Of a stretch of DNA of 64,000 nucleotides, positions 7,868-15,422 are shown in pieces. The stretch's first letter is position 1. Each line of letters begins with the position of its first letter. Source of the DNA: Catenulispora sp. MAP5-51. Lineage in GTDB: Bacteria > Actinomycetota > Actinomycetes > Streptomycetales > Catenulisporaceae. The position numbers were made by a program, and so were the translations under genes. The notes beneath the pieces are model-generated. The model was not told the origin of the DNA. It saw only the letters and a program-made list of their open reading frames with translations, and ran no database searches. The DNA is taken from contig NZ_JBGCCH010000017.1 of NCBI RefSeq assembly GCF_041261205.1, forward strand, positions 62,001-126,000, in the 5' to 3' direction.

Positions 7868-7992
7868 TCTACGCTGCCCAAGCAAGGTACTGGGACAGGA
7901 AGCCGGTGAGAATCCGGCACGGTCGCGCCACTGTGAAACCCCTCCCTCGTCGGGCAGTCGAGGCAGCGGGATGAGTCAGACCCTCCCCAGTC
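7868..7992 (+). ncRNA. Cobalamin riboswitch
   Basis: The conserved B12-riboswitch core is plain: GGAAGCCGGTGAGAATCCGG at 7898-7917, then the GCGCCACTGTGA element (7925-7936) and the closing GAGTCAGAC (7973-7981). It lies about 50 bases before cbtB, whose AAGGAGGG ribosome binding site could be sequestered by downstream pairing (for example GGGACGCTGGATCCC just before it). In this class adenosylcobalamin binding switches expression off. Control of a cobalt importer by B12 is the expected feedback. Ends are approximate. Confidence 0.92.
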
Positions 7993-8040
7993 GACCCGCT
8001 CCACTGATCAGGGACGCTGGATCCCGAAGGAGGGCTCACT

Positions 8041-8265
8041 GTGAGCACCATGCCCGTTTCCCCTGCCTCCACCTCTGTTCCCACCCCGCTGGTGGTCTCG
8101 GCCGCCAAGGCGCGGCTGTGGATGGGTGGCGCGCTGCTGTTCGGCCTGCTGGCGTACTACTTCATCGGCGTCGACCAGGGCGCGGTCTCGGTGTTCGGCA
8201 GCGACATGCACATCCACGAGTTCGTGCACGACGCCCGCCACCTGCTCGGTTACCCCTGCCACTGA
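8041..8265 (+). CDS. cbtB: Cobalt transporter subunit CbtB
   Basis: 74 residues with one transmembrane helix (LWMGGALLFGLLAYYFIGV, about residues 26-44) and the family's C-terminal His signature HIHEFVHDARHLLGYPCH, which probably binds the metal outside the membrane. CbtA and CbtB are predicted cobalt uptake proteins usually found behind B12 riboswitches, exactly as here. GTG 8041 has GAAGGAGGG 9 bases upstream. cbtA follows after 21 bases. Confidence 0.92.
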   Translation: MSTMPVSPASTSVPTPLVVSAAKARLWMGGALLFGLLAYYFIGVDQGAVSVFGSDMHIHEFVHDARHLLGYPCH

Positions 8266-8286
8266 GCACGGGGAACCAGAACCCTG

Positions 8287-9156
8287 ATGGAGAGAATCCT
8301 CATCACGCGCGGCCTGCTGGCCGGCGCGCTGGCCGGCCTGGTCGCGTTCTGTTTCGCGCGGATCTTCGCCGAGCCGGTCATCGACAAGGCCATCGCCTAC
8401 GAGAGCGGCCGTGACGCGGCCCAGGCGGCCCTGGACCGGGCCGCCGGGATCGCGGTCCCGGCCGACGGGCCGGACATCTTCAGCCGGACCGTGCAGAGCA
8501 ACATCGGCATCGGCGTCGGCCTGATCGCCTTCGGTGCGGGCATGGGTGCCGTCTACGCGGTGGTGTACCTGCTGTGCCTGGGCCGGGTCGGCCGGATCCA
8601 GCCGAAGGTGCTGGCCCTGCTGGTCGCCGGCGCCGGACTGGCCGGGATCTACCTGGTGCCCTACCTGAAGTACCCGGCCAACCCGCCGGCCATCGGGCAC
8701 CCGGACACGATCAAACCCCGAGCCGCGCTGTACCTGACCATGGTGGTCTGCTCGGTGGCGTTCATCCTGGCCGCGACCTGGCTGGGCCGCCGCCTGGCCC
8801 CGCGCTTCGGGAACTGGAACGCCACCCTGCTGGCCGCGCTGGCCTTCGCCGCCGCGATCGGCATCGTGATGGCGATCCTGCCCTCCCTCGGCGAGCTGTC
8901 GGCGAACGTGCACCAGTACGGACACCACGCGACCGAGACCCCGCTCCCGCTGGCCGACGCCAAGGGGAACATCGTGTACCCGGGCTTCCCGGCCGACGTG
9001 TTGTTCTCCTTCCGCTTCTACTCGATCTGCAACCAGGTCCTCCTGTGGGGCACGCTCGGGCTGGCCTTCGGGCCGATGGCCGAGCGCGTCCTGCGGCCGG
9101 CGATGCAGAGGGCTGAGGCATCGGGCGGCGCCGGCGTCACCGCGGCGGCGGTGTGA
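8287..9156 (+). CDS. cbtA: Cobalt transporter subunit CbtA
   Basis: 289 residues with about six hydrophobic helices, starting with GLLAGALAGLVAFCFARIFAE (residues 9-29). That opening matches the CbtA family, including the conserved Arg-x-x-Ala-Glu-Pro beginning. A His-rich external loop (VHQYGHHATETPLP) lies before the last helix, as expected for metal entry. ATG 8287 follows cbtB directly. The next gene overlaps its stop by 4 bases (GTGTGA), giving one B12-regulated unit of three genes. Confidence 0.9.
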   Translation: MERILITRGLLAGALAGLVAFCFARIFAEPVIDKAIAYESGRDAAQAALDRAAGIAVPADGPDIFSRTVQSNIGIGVGLIAFGAGMGAVYAVVYLLCLGRVGRIQPKVLALLVAGAGLAGIYLVPYLKYPANPPAIGHPDTIKPRAALYLTMVVCSVAFILAATWLGRRLAPRFGNWNATLLAALAFAAAIGIVMAILPSLGELSANVHQYGHHATETPLPLADAKGNIVYPGFPADVLFSFRFYSICNQVLLWGTLGLAFGPMAERVLRPAMQRAEASGGAGVTAAAV

Positions 9157-9923
9157 CGGCAGCCCGCCACGGCGCGACGGCCCCGGCGGCGGTGAGCGAG
9201 GAGCTCGCCGCGCTGGGGCCGTTCTTCGCGGTGGGGTTTCATGGATCGCGAGCACCTGCACCGCAAGCACCTGCAGGACCAGCACCCGAACCACAAGCAG
9301 CCGCTTCCTCCTGGCGCTCGATGAGCGAGCTGATCGATGGCTCGGGGGTTTTGGCCGACCGCATTGCAGCCGTCCGCGCCTTCCTCGCCGCCGGCACCGC
9401 GCAGCAGGATTCCGCGGTGGAGCTGCGGGTCGCGGCCTCGGTCGTGCACCTGGGCCTGGTCGCGCGGGTCCTGTCGCCGGTTCTCGCCCTGGCGGTGCTC
9501 CACCGGCGCGTCGGCCGGGTCCCCGCCGCCGATCTGCTGTGGCAGCCGACGCTCGGCAGCATGTTCCCGCTGTCCGTGCGCTCGGCGGCGCTCGATGGTG
9601 GCGACGGTTTCGCAGAACCCGAATGCGTCGGCGAGTTCGGCGCGGCGGTCGCGCGCTTCGGCGTCAACGAGCACATCCTGCGCGGCAACGTCGCCTCGGC
9701 GCTGGCCGCCGCCGGCCGGACGCTCGCCGAGGCCCGTCCCGACCGGCGCGAGGATGTCCGTGCCCTGATCGGCGGACGGTTGGCCGGCGCCGGGGGCTTC
9801 GAGCCGGACGGCAGCTTCCGCCGCCGCAGCTGCTGCCTCATCTACCGCGCCGCCCCGGACCGGCGGGGTGGCCTGTGCGGCGACTGCGCCCTGGCCCCGG
9901 TGCGTGGTCCAATGGATTCGTAG
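9153..9923 (+). CDS. FhuF-like ferric reductase / (2Fe-2S)-binding protein
   Basis: 256 residues. The C-terminus carries the FhuF-type cluster motif: a Cys-Cys pair, 13 residues, then Cys-Gly-Asp-Cys (SCCLIYRA ... GLCGDCALA, about residues 228-248). That spacing is slightly longer than the usual 10. The N-terminal region is helical, like siderophore-iron reductases (RVAASVVHLGLVARVLSPVLAL). It overlaps cbtA, so it is under the B12 riboswitch and may reduce the metal, siderophore or corrinoid rather than serve a classical ferric siderophore (inference). Residues 30-55 are Pro/Ala rich and probably linker. Confidence 0.78.
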   Translation: MTAARHGATAPAAVSEELAALGPFFAVGFHGSRAPAPQAPAGPAPEPQAAASSWRSMSELIDGSGVLADRIAAVRAFLAAGTAQQDSAVELRVAASVVHLGLVARVLSPVLALAVLHRRVGRVPAADLLWQPTLGSMFPLSVRSAALDGGDGFAEPECVGEFGAAVARFGVNEHILRGNVASALAAAGRTLAEARPDRREDVRALIGGRLAGAGGFEPDGSFRRRSCCLIYRAAPDRRGGLCGDCALAPVRGPMDS

Positions 9924-9938
9924 ATCGCGACAGCGATC

Positions 9939-9998
9939 GTGACAGAGCTTGAGACAGAGCTTGAGACAGAGCTCGTGACAGAGCTTGAGACAGAGCTC
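9939..9998 (+). repeat. Five 12-bp tandem repeats
   Basis: Unit TGAGACAGAGCT (variant CGTGACAGAGCT in copies 1 and 4) repeats five times without interruption at 9939-9998, just after the FhuF-like stop and before the rpiB-like gene. No spacers, so not a CRISPR. AGAGCT is palindrome-like, but no stable hairpin role is evident. Confidence 0.9.
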
Positions 9999-10020
9999 GC
10001 GGTGGACGAGGAGCGGGACC

Positions 10021-10461
10021 ATGCGCATCGCGGTGTCGGCGGACGAGGTGGCCGGGGTGGCCGAGCTGATCGGGCCGGAACTGGAGCGCCGCGGCCATTC
10101 GGTGCTGCTGTTCGGTGCGCTGGCGCCGGGGGAGCGCGCGGACTGGGCCTGGTCCTCGGAGGCCGCCGCGCGGGCCGTCGCCGAGGGACGCGCCGACCAG
10201 GCGGTGGTGGCGTGCTGGACCGGCGCCGGGGCCTCGATCGCGGCCACCAAGGTGGACGGCGTGCGGGCCGCGCTGTGCACGGACGCCGTGATGGCCGACG
10301 GGGCCCGCAAATGGGCCGACGCCAACGCGCTGGCCCTGAGCCTGCGCCTCACCTCGCAGCCGCTGCTGATCGAGATGCTCGACGCGTGGTTCGCCGGCGA
10401 GCCGAGCGCCGATCCGGTGGACGCCGCGAACGTGGCGCACGTCGCCGAGATCGAGAGCTAG
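10021..10461 (+). CDS. RpiB/LacAB-type sugar-phosphate isomerase-like protein
   Basis: 146 residues with the RpiB fold: MRIAVSADE at the N-terminus, VVACWTGAGASIAATKVDGVR (about residues 59-79) holding the catalytic-type Cys and the phosphate-binding GAGxSIAxxK loop, then ARKWADANALAL. In typical RpiB the last motif is ARxHNxAN, with His-Asn taking part in ring opening. Here it is Lys-Trp, so ordinary ribose-5-phosphate isomerase activity is doubtful. ATG 10021 has GGAGCGGG upstream. The stop overlaps that of the converging P-loop gene by 4 bases. Confidence 0.8.
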   Translation: MRIAVSADEVAGVAELIGPELERRGHSVLLFGALAPGERADWAWSSEAAARAVAEGRADQAVVACWTGAGASIAATKVDGVRAALCTDAVMADGARKWADANALALSLRLTSQPLLIEMLDAWFAGEPSADPVDAANVAHVAEIES

Positions 10462-11300
10462 GAGTAGTGCCCCGGAGCTAGACACGGGGCCGAATCCCGC
10501 GATGAGAGCTGAAGAAAGTCGGCGACGGCCATCTCGACCGTCGACTCGCAGCCGGTCCGGTCGCACTCGCACATAAAGGTGCTGACAGCCGCCGCGAAAC
10601 TGCCGGTCTCCGGCCGCGCGGCGTAGTCCGCGTACCGCTGCACCTCGGCGAGGTTGGCGTACCGCAGCAAAGCCCGCCGCTCCTGCGAGCTCGAAGCCGT
10701 CGGGCCCTGCGCCAGATCCGCCGCGAAGAACCCCTCCACGGCCTTGACGACCTCCGCGACCGACAAGCCGTCCACGACCACCTGCGGCGCCCCGGCGCGT
10801 GCCACCTCCTCGGCGATCACCGCCCCGAGCAGCACGTACAGCTCCGGCACCGGATCCGGCGCGTGCCGTCGCGCCAGCCGGAGCCGCTGCTGCTCCGGCG
10901 AGAGCGTCAGCCACAACGCGTGCCCGCCGGCCGGCACGATATCCGGCAGGATCTGCGTCCCCTCGGCGATGACCAGCGGCGAGGTCGGCAGTCCCCGCAC
11001 GTCATCGACCGTCATCGGCCCGCGCTCCCGCTGCAACGCCATCGCCAGCCGCTCGCCTACCGGCCGGGTCGCACGTTCGGCGGGCGTCAGAGCATCTAAC
11101 AGCAGTGCCGCCGGAACCCCCGCGCGGGCGGCACGCTCCCGATGCGCCCACGTATACGTGTCCGACCGGTACCACCGCAGCCCCCACCGCCGCGCGATGA
11201 TCCGGGCGACCGTGCTCTTGCCCGCGCCCGGAACCCCGCCGAGCCACAGCACCCCTGGCGAAGGGGTGCAGGCACCCCCTCCGCTTCCACATGCCTGCAT
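10458..11300 (-). CDS. P-loop NTPase, small-molecule kinase-like
   Basis: 280 residues. Walker A is LWLGGVPGAGKSTVARIIARR (about residues 18-38), followed by YRSDTYTW and a late Walker-B-like LVIAEGTQILPD, which resembles shikimate/gluconate or chloramphenicol kinase-like proteins. The C-terminal tail has MCECDRTGCESTVEMAVADF and CLAPGH, a Cys/His cluster that could bind zinc. ATG 11300 is chosen because residues before it reach into the leader of the divergent gene. The substrate is unknown. Confidence 0.75.
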   Translation of the reverse strand: MQACGSGGGACTPSPGVLWLGGVPGAGKSTVARIIARRWGLRWYRSDTYTWAHRERAARAGVPAALLLDALTPAERATRPVGERLAMALQRERGPMTVDDVRGLPTSPLVIAEGTQILPDIVPAGGHALWLTLSPEQQRLRLARRHAPDPVPELYVLLGAVIAEEVARAGAPQVVVDGLSVAEVVKAVEGFFAADLAQGPTASSSQERRALLRYANLAEVQRYADYAARPETGSFAAAVSTFMCECDRTGCESTVEMAVADFLQLSSRDSAPCLAPGHYS

Positions 11301-11392
11301 GATCGAATCCGTCCCGCCGCGAGCCGATGCTGGTACCAGCCTTTCAAACCGGCGTGCATCGGACGCCGGAGGCACGTCCCAGGGGGAACATC

Positions 11393-13225
11393 ATGCGGGC
11401 CACCAACTCCAGCTCCGGTACCGACACCGGTACAAGCACAAGCACGAGCACGAGCACCAGGGCCAAGGGCGTCGGCGCGGCGGCGCTCGCCGTCCTGGCC
11501 GTCACCGGCACGGTCCTCGGCCTCGGCCTGAACGGCACGGCCCAGACCGGTACCACGCCCGGCGCGTCCACCACGACCGGCGCCGGCACCCCGGCCGCCG
11601 ACGGGCAGGCCGTCATCGCCGAGGCCGCCGGCTTCGTGCAGCCGGACACCTACGCCTTCAAGACCGTCGACGACACCGCCGACCCGACCTTCAACCAGCT
11701 GCTCGGCATCAACAGCCAGGGCGTCATCGCCGGGTACTTCGGCTCCGGCGCCGCCGGCCACCCGAACCAGGGCTACACCGTCCACGGCGACGCGTCCTCC
11801 TTCGCCAAGGAGGACTTCCCCGGCTCGGTGCAGACCCAGGTGACCGGGCTGAACGACCGCGGCGTGACCGTCGGCTTCTTCTCGCACGCGAACACCGCCA
11901 ACCAGGTCAACGACGACGAGGGCTGGTATGCCCTGGACGGCCGGTTCCACCAGGTCGTCTTCCCGGCCTCCAGCACCGCCTCCCCGCCGGTGGAGCAGCT
12001 GCTCGGCGTCAACGACTCCGACATCGCAGTGGGCTTCTACAACGACGCCGCCGGAAACAGCCACGGCTTCCGCTACGACATCAACCGCCACACCTTCCAC
12101 ACCGTCGCCGTCTCCGGCGCCACCAGCACGACCGCCGCCGCCATCGACGCTCGCGGCGACGTCGCCGGCTTCTACACCGGTGCCAACGGCAACCAGAGCG
12201 GCTTCCTGCTCACCGCCTCCGGCAAGCTGACCCCGCTGAACTTCCCCGGCGCGACGATGACGCAGGCGCTCGGCGTCAACGACAAGGGCGAGGTCGTGGG
12301 CCTGTACCAGACCGGCAGCGGCGACACCGCGCAGACCCACGGCTTCACCTGGACCGCCAAGCAGGCCTACCTGACCGTCGACGACCCCAGCGGCGCCGGC
12401 GGCACCACCGTCAACGGCGTGAACGACGCCGGGACGCTGGTCGGCTTCTACGTCGACGCCCAAGGCAACACCGACGGCATGCTGGCCACGCCGCAGAAGA
12501 CGACGACCACGCGCCACCTGTCGCTGAACCCGATGCCGCAGGGTTCGGTCACCCTCGGCACCGACCGCTCCGGGGTGCTGACCGCGCACGTGTCAGCCTT
12601 CGGATTCACCCCGGGCTCGCAGCACGCCGCCGAGGTCGTCGTCCCCGGACGCGCCAAGCCGGTCGCCACCCTCGCCCCGCTGACCGCCGACGCCGCCGGC
12701 CGGATCGAGCAGACCGTGACGACCGCCGGCGCCGTCACGCGCCTGCCGTCCGGGAGCCGCTTCCAGATCCTGCTGGGCACCGGATCCGACGCGCTGTCCG
12801 CGCAGCCGATCGCGCAGAGCCGGACCTTGCCGCAGCGGCCCTCCGGAGACGACCCGATGCCGCTCCAGGGCGTGGACGTGAAGTCCGACACCCGGCTGAA
12901 CGGCAGCGCCACGCTGGTGTTCGACTCCGCCACCCACCGGCTGACGGTCACCGTGGACGCCTCCGGCCTGACCCCCGGCGCCCACGCCGCGCACATCCAC
13001 CTGGGCAGCTGCGCCAGCCAGGGCGGCGTGCAGTACATGCTGACGGACCTGCGGGCCGACTCGCGCGGCGACGTGGTGCACCAGACGCAGACCATCGACG
13101 ACGTCGCCGCCATGCCCGCGCCCGGGACCGCTTACCTGAACGTGCACCTCGGGGACATGAACTCGATCCTGGCGAACGGCCGGCCGACCCCGGCCTTCCG
13201 TCCGCTGCTGTGCGGGAACATCTGA
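11393..13225 (+). CDS. Secreted HAF-repeat protein with C-terminal CHRD domain
   Basis: 610 residues. After a Ser/Thr-Gly repeat stretch (TGTSTSTSTSTS, residues about 10-22) comes one hydrophobic segment (GVGAAALAVLAVTGTVLGLGL), a signal peptide or anchor. Residues about 80-390 hold at least six HAF-type units of the form L-G-I/V-N-x-x-G-x-x-x-G-F/Y-Y/F (LLGINSQGVIAGYF, VTGLNDRGVTVGFF, LLGVNDSDIAVGFY, ALGVNDKGEVVGLY, VNGVNDAGTLVGFY), a probable beta-propeller. The C-terminus matches CHRD (chordin-like): GLTPGAHAAHIHLGSC and MPAPGTAYLNVHLG. ATG 11393 has AGGGGGA upstream. It is probably extracellular; the partner is unknown. Confidence 0.82.
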   Translation: MRATNSSSGTDTGTSTSTSTSTRAKGVGAAALAVLAVTGTVLGLGLNGTAQTGTTPGASTTTGAGTPAADGQAVIAEAAGFVQPDTYAFKTVDDTADPTFNQLLGINSQGVIAGYFGSGAAGHPNQGYTVHGDASSFAKEDFPGSVQTQVTGLNDRGVTVGFFSHANTANQVNDDEGWYALDGRFHQVVFPASSTASPPVEQLLGVNDSDIAVGFYNDAAGNSHGFRYDINRHTFHTVAVSGATSTTAAAIDARGDVAGFYTGANGNQSGFLLTASGKLTPLNFPGATMTQALGVNDKGEVVGLYQTGSGDTAQTHGFTWTAKQAYLTVDDPSGAGGTTVNGVNDAGTLVGFYVDAQGNTDGMLATPQKTTTTRHLSLNPMPQGSVTLGTDRSGVLTAHVSAFGFTPGSQHAAEVVVPGRAKPVATLAPLTADAAGRIEQTVTTAGAVTRLPSGSRFQILLGTGSDALSAQPIAQSRTLPQRPSGDDPMPLQGVDVKSDTRLNGSATLVFDSATHRLTVTVDASGLTPGAHAAHIHLGSCASQGGVQYMLTDLRADSRGDVVHQTQTIDDVAAMPAPGTAYLNVHLGDMNSILANGRPTPAFRPLLCGNI

Positions 13226-13243
13226 TGATCGCCTGTGCAAGCC

Positions 13244-13271
13244 CGGGACGCCGCATCTCTGCGGCGTCCCG
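13244..13271. terminator. Hairpin terminator after the HAF/CHRD gene
   Basis: A perfect 12-bp stem (13244-13255 with 13260-13271, core GGGACGCCGCA/TGCGGCGTCCC) with the loop TCTC begins 18 bases after the HAF/CHRD stop. It lies in the convergent gap with the response regulator gene and could work in both directions. Confidence 0.85.
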
Positions 13272-13368
13272 CCCGCGCGTGTGCCGGGGAACCTCAGAAG
13301 GCTCAGGTTTGGTTTCAGCAGCCCCAGTCCCAGTAGCCCCAGTCCCAGCGGCCACAGCCCCAGCAGCC

Positions 13369-14040
13369 TCAGCCCGACCGCGCATCCAGCAGTTGCAGCA
13401 CCGCCGCCACTCGCCGGTCCAACCCCTGGTCCGCTCCCAGCCCCAGTTTCGAGAACAGGGCATTGATGTGCTTCTGCACCGCGCGCTCGGTCAGGAACAG
13501 CGCCTCGGCGATCGCGGTGTTGCTCTTGCCCTGCGCCATCTGCTCCAGCACCTCCCGCTCGCGGTTGGTCAGCTCGGCCAGCGGCGAGCGGTCGTCGGCG
13601 CGGCGTTTGCGGTCGACCAGCGCCTCGACCAGGACCGGGTCCAGGGCCGAGCCGCCGGAGGCGACCTGCTGGAGCGAGCGCTCCAGTTCCGCGACGTCGC
13701 CGATGCGCTCCTTGAGCAGGTAGCCCGCGCCGGTGGCGCCGTCGCGCAGGAGTTCGTACGCGTACTGCGGATCGGCGTACTGGGTCAGCAGGACCACGCC
13801 GGTGCCGGGGTAGCGTGCGCGGATCACGGCCGCGGCCTTCAGGCCGTCGGTGCCGTTCTCCGGCGGCATGCGGATGTCGGTGAGCACCACGTCCGGCCGG
13901 TGCTCGGCGACGGCCTCCAGCAGTGCCTGCGCGTCGCCGACGGCCGCCACCAGCTCCACGCCGTCCAGCGCGTCGAGCAGCGCCGCCGTCCCGGCCCGCA
14001 AGAGGTAGTTGTCCTCGGCGAGGACGACCCGGATCGCCAT
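13369..14040 (-). CDS. LuxR/NarL family response regulator
   Basis: 223 residues. The receiver domain has the acidic pair in VVLAEDNYLLRAG, phospho-acceptor Asp in VVLTDIRMPP (about residue 53), Thr-Gln in VLLTQYADP and Lys in GYLLKERIG. The C-terminal LuxR HTH is LTNREREVLEQMAQGKSN with TERAVQKHINALFSKLGL. ATG 14040 is preceded by GGGGGAG. It is divergent from two sensor genes and is presumably phosphorylated by the second of them. Immediately downstream the DNA is a CAGCCCCAG-rich simple repeat (about 13318-13372). Confidence 0.92.
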   Translation of the reverse strand: MAIRVVLAEDNYLLRAGTAALLDALDGVELVAAVGDAQALLEAVAEHRPDVVLTDIRMPPENGTDGLKAAAVIRARYPGTGVVLLTQYADPQYAYELLRDGATGAGYLLKERIGDVAELERSLQQVASGGSALDPVLVEALVDRKRRADDRSPLAELTNREREVLEQMAQGKSNTAIAEALFLTERAVQKHINALFSKLGLGADQGLDRRVAAVLQLLDARSG

Positions 14041-14120
14041 GGTCTCCCCCTGGGTGGTCGTGTTCTCATGGCGTGGCACGGGGACCACTTCGGCGCCATG
14101 AGAACACGAGCAGGTGATGC

Positions 14121-15422
14121 GTGATGTCCGGCGGAACGACGCGGCCCGGTCCGGACCGGCGGTCGGCGGCCCTGCGCCTGGCGGAGTGGACCGCGGTCGC
14201 GGTCTTCGTCATCGCAGTATACGAAGTAATCGTCGCCGGCGGGGTGGCGCTGTGGCCCGACGCCGACGACGCCTGGATCCTGGCGCTGTGGGTGGCCGCA
14301 GCGGTGATCAGCGCCTCGGGGATGACGGCGGTGCGCGGGGCGGTGCGCTCTGTCTTCGTGCGGTTCCGGCCCTCGGCGGCGGGGCCCTACGCGGCCCTGG
14401 TGTCCTTCGCAGCGGGGGCGTCGGCGGAGCCGGTGGAGCAGATGCTGCCCCGCCTGGCCGAGCTGCTGGCGCGCGGGACCGGGGCCCGGCGGGCCGAGGT
14501 GTGGCTGGCCGACCGGGGCGGCGGATTCCGGCGGGCGTCGAGCTGGCAGAGCACACAGACAGCCGGGGCTGGGGAGACCGACAGGGTTGCCGATCTCGCC
14601 GCACTGCCGCAGGACCGCGAAGTACTGCCGGTCACCGACGCCGGCGAACTGCTCGGCGCCCTCACCGTCGCAGGCTTCGATGACGGCCCCTTCACGCCGC
14701 GCGACCTGCTCCTGGCCTCCAACGTCGCCAACGCCGCCGGCCTGCTGCTGCGCACGGCCGACCTCGAAGCGCGCCTGATCGACCGGGTCCGCGCCGAATC
14801 CGAGCAGGCCGAGATCCTGCGCGCATCCCGCCGCCGCGTCGTCGCCGCGCGCGACGCGGCGCGCGAGCAGATCGGCCGGCAGATCCGGTCAGAGGTCTGC
14901 GATCCGCTGGAAACGCTGATCGGGCGGATGGCGGGGCTGCACGAGGAGATCGCCGGGATGCAGGACGAGCTGCCGTCGATGATCGCCGAGGCCGAGAGCG
15001 TCATCACCCGGTTCCGCCGGGTGGTGCGCGGCGTGTACCCGTCGGTTCTGGCCGACCACGGTTTGCAGGCCGCCCTGGGCAACCTGCTGGAGACCGTCGA
15101 GCGTCCCACGGCACTGGACGCCGAGGATCTGCCCCGGTGCCCGGCGCGGATCGAGGCCTGCGTCTACTTCTGCCTCGCGACCATGGTGCGCGGCTGGCCG
15201 GACGGCGATGAGCGGCTGCGGATAGCCGTGACGGCGGTGCAGGACCGGTTGCGCGTCACGCTGACAGATCCGCAGGCCTCTGACATGGCCGACGTCGCCA
15301 CAACCGCCGTGTTGGAAGCGGCCGGGGACCGGATCGCGGCCCTGGACGGCACGCTGACGGCCACCACCGAATCCGACGGCCTCCACCTCGTGATCGACGT
15401 CCCCGCGACGGAGCCGGAATGA
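14121..15422 (+). CDS. Degenerate sensor histidine kinase (GAF-like plus HisKA_3/HATPase remnants)
   Basis: 433 residues starting GTG 14121 (ATG 14124 follows at once). Two N-terminal membrane helices (WTAVAVFVIAVYEVIVAGGVAL, ILALWVAAAVISASG), a GAF-like region (about 95-215), a coiled stretch, then sequence aligning with the dimerisation/kinase region of the next gene: ASRRRVVAARDAAREQIGRQI. Where the partner has D-L-H-D, this protein has Q-I-R-S, so there is no phospho-acceptor His. The ATP-binding N box and glycine boxes are also unrecognisable. It probably works as an accessory or hetero-dimer partner of the next kinase, to which it is coupled by an ATGA overlap. Confidence 0.8.
   Translation: MMSGGTTRPGPDRRSAALRLAEWTAVAVFVIAVYEVIVAGGVALWPDADDAWILALWVAAAVISASGMTAVRGAVRSVFVRFRPSAAGPYAALVSFAAGASAEPVEQMLPRLAELLARGTGARRAEVWLADRGGGFRRASSWQSTQTAGAGETDRVADLAALPQDREVLPVTDAGELLGALTVAGFDDGPFTPRDLLLASNVANAAGLLLRTADLEARLIDRVRAESEQAEILRASRRRVVAARDAAREQIGRQIRSEVCDPLETLIGRMAGLHEEIAGMQDELPSMIAEAESVITRFRRVVRGVYPSVLADHGLQAALGNLLETVERPTALDAEDLPRCPARIEACVYFCLATMVRGWPDGDERLRIAVTAVQDRLRVTLTDPQASDMADVATTAVLEAAGDRIAALDGTLTATTESDGLHLVIDVPATEPE

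Noticed and set aside
9939-9998. Tandem repeats as a possible CRISPR
   Set aside because: Units are contiguous with no spacers and no cas genes are near. The same holds for the 29081-29150 array.
10654-14124. A 1156-codon plus-strand open frame spanning three genes
   Set aside because: It crosses the P-loop gene, HAF/CHRD gene and response regulator in wrong frames, with Arg/Pro-rich nonsense composition.
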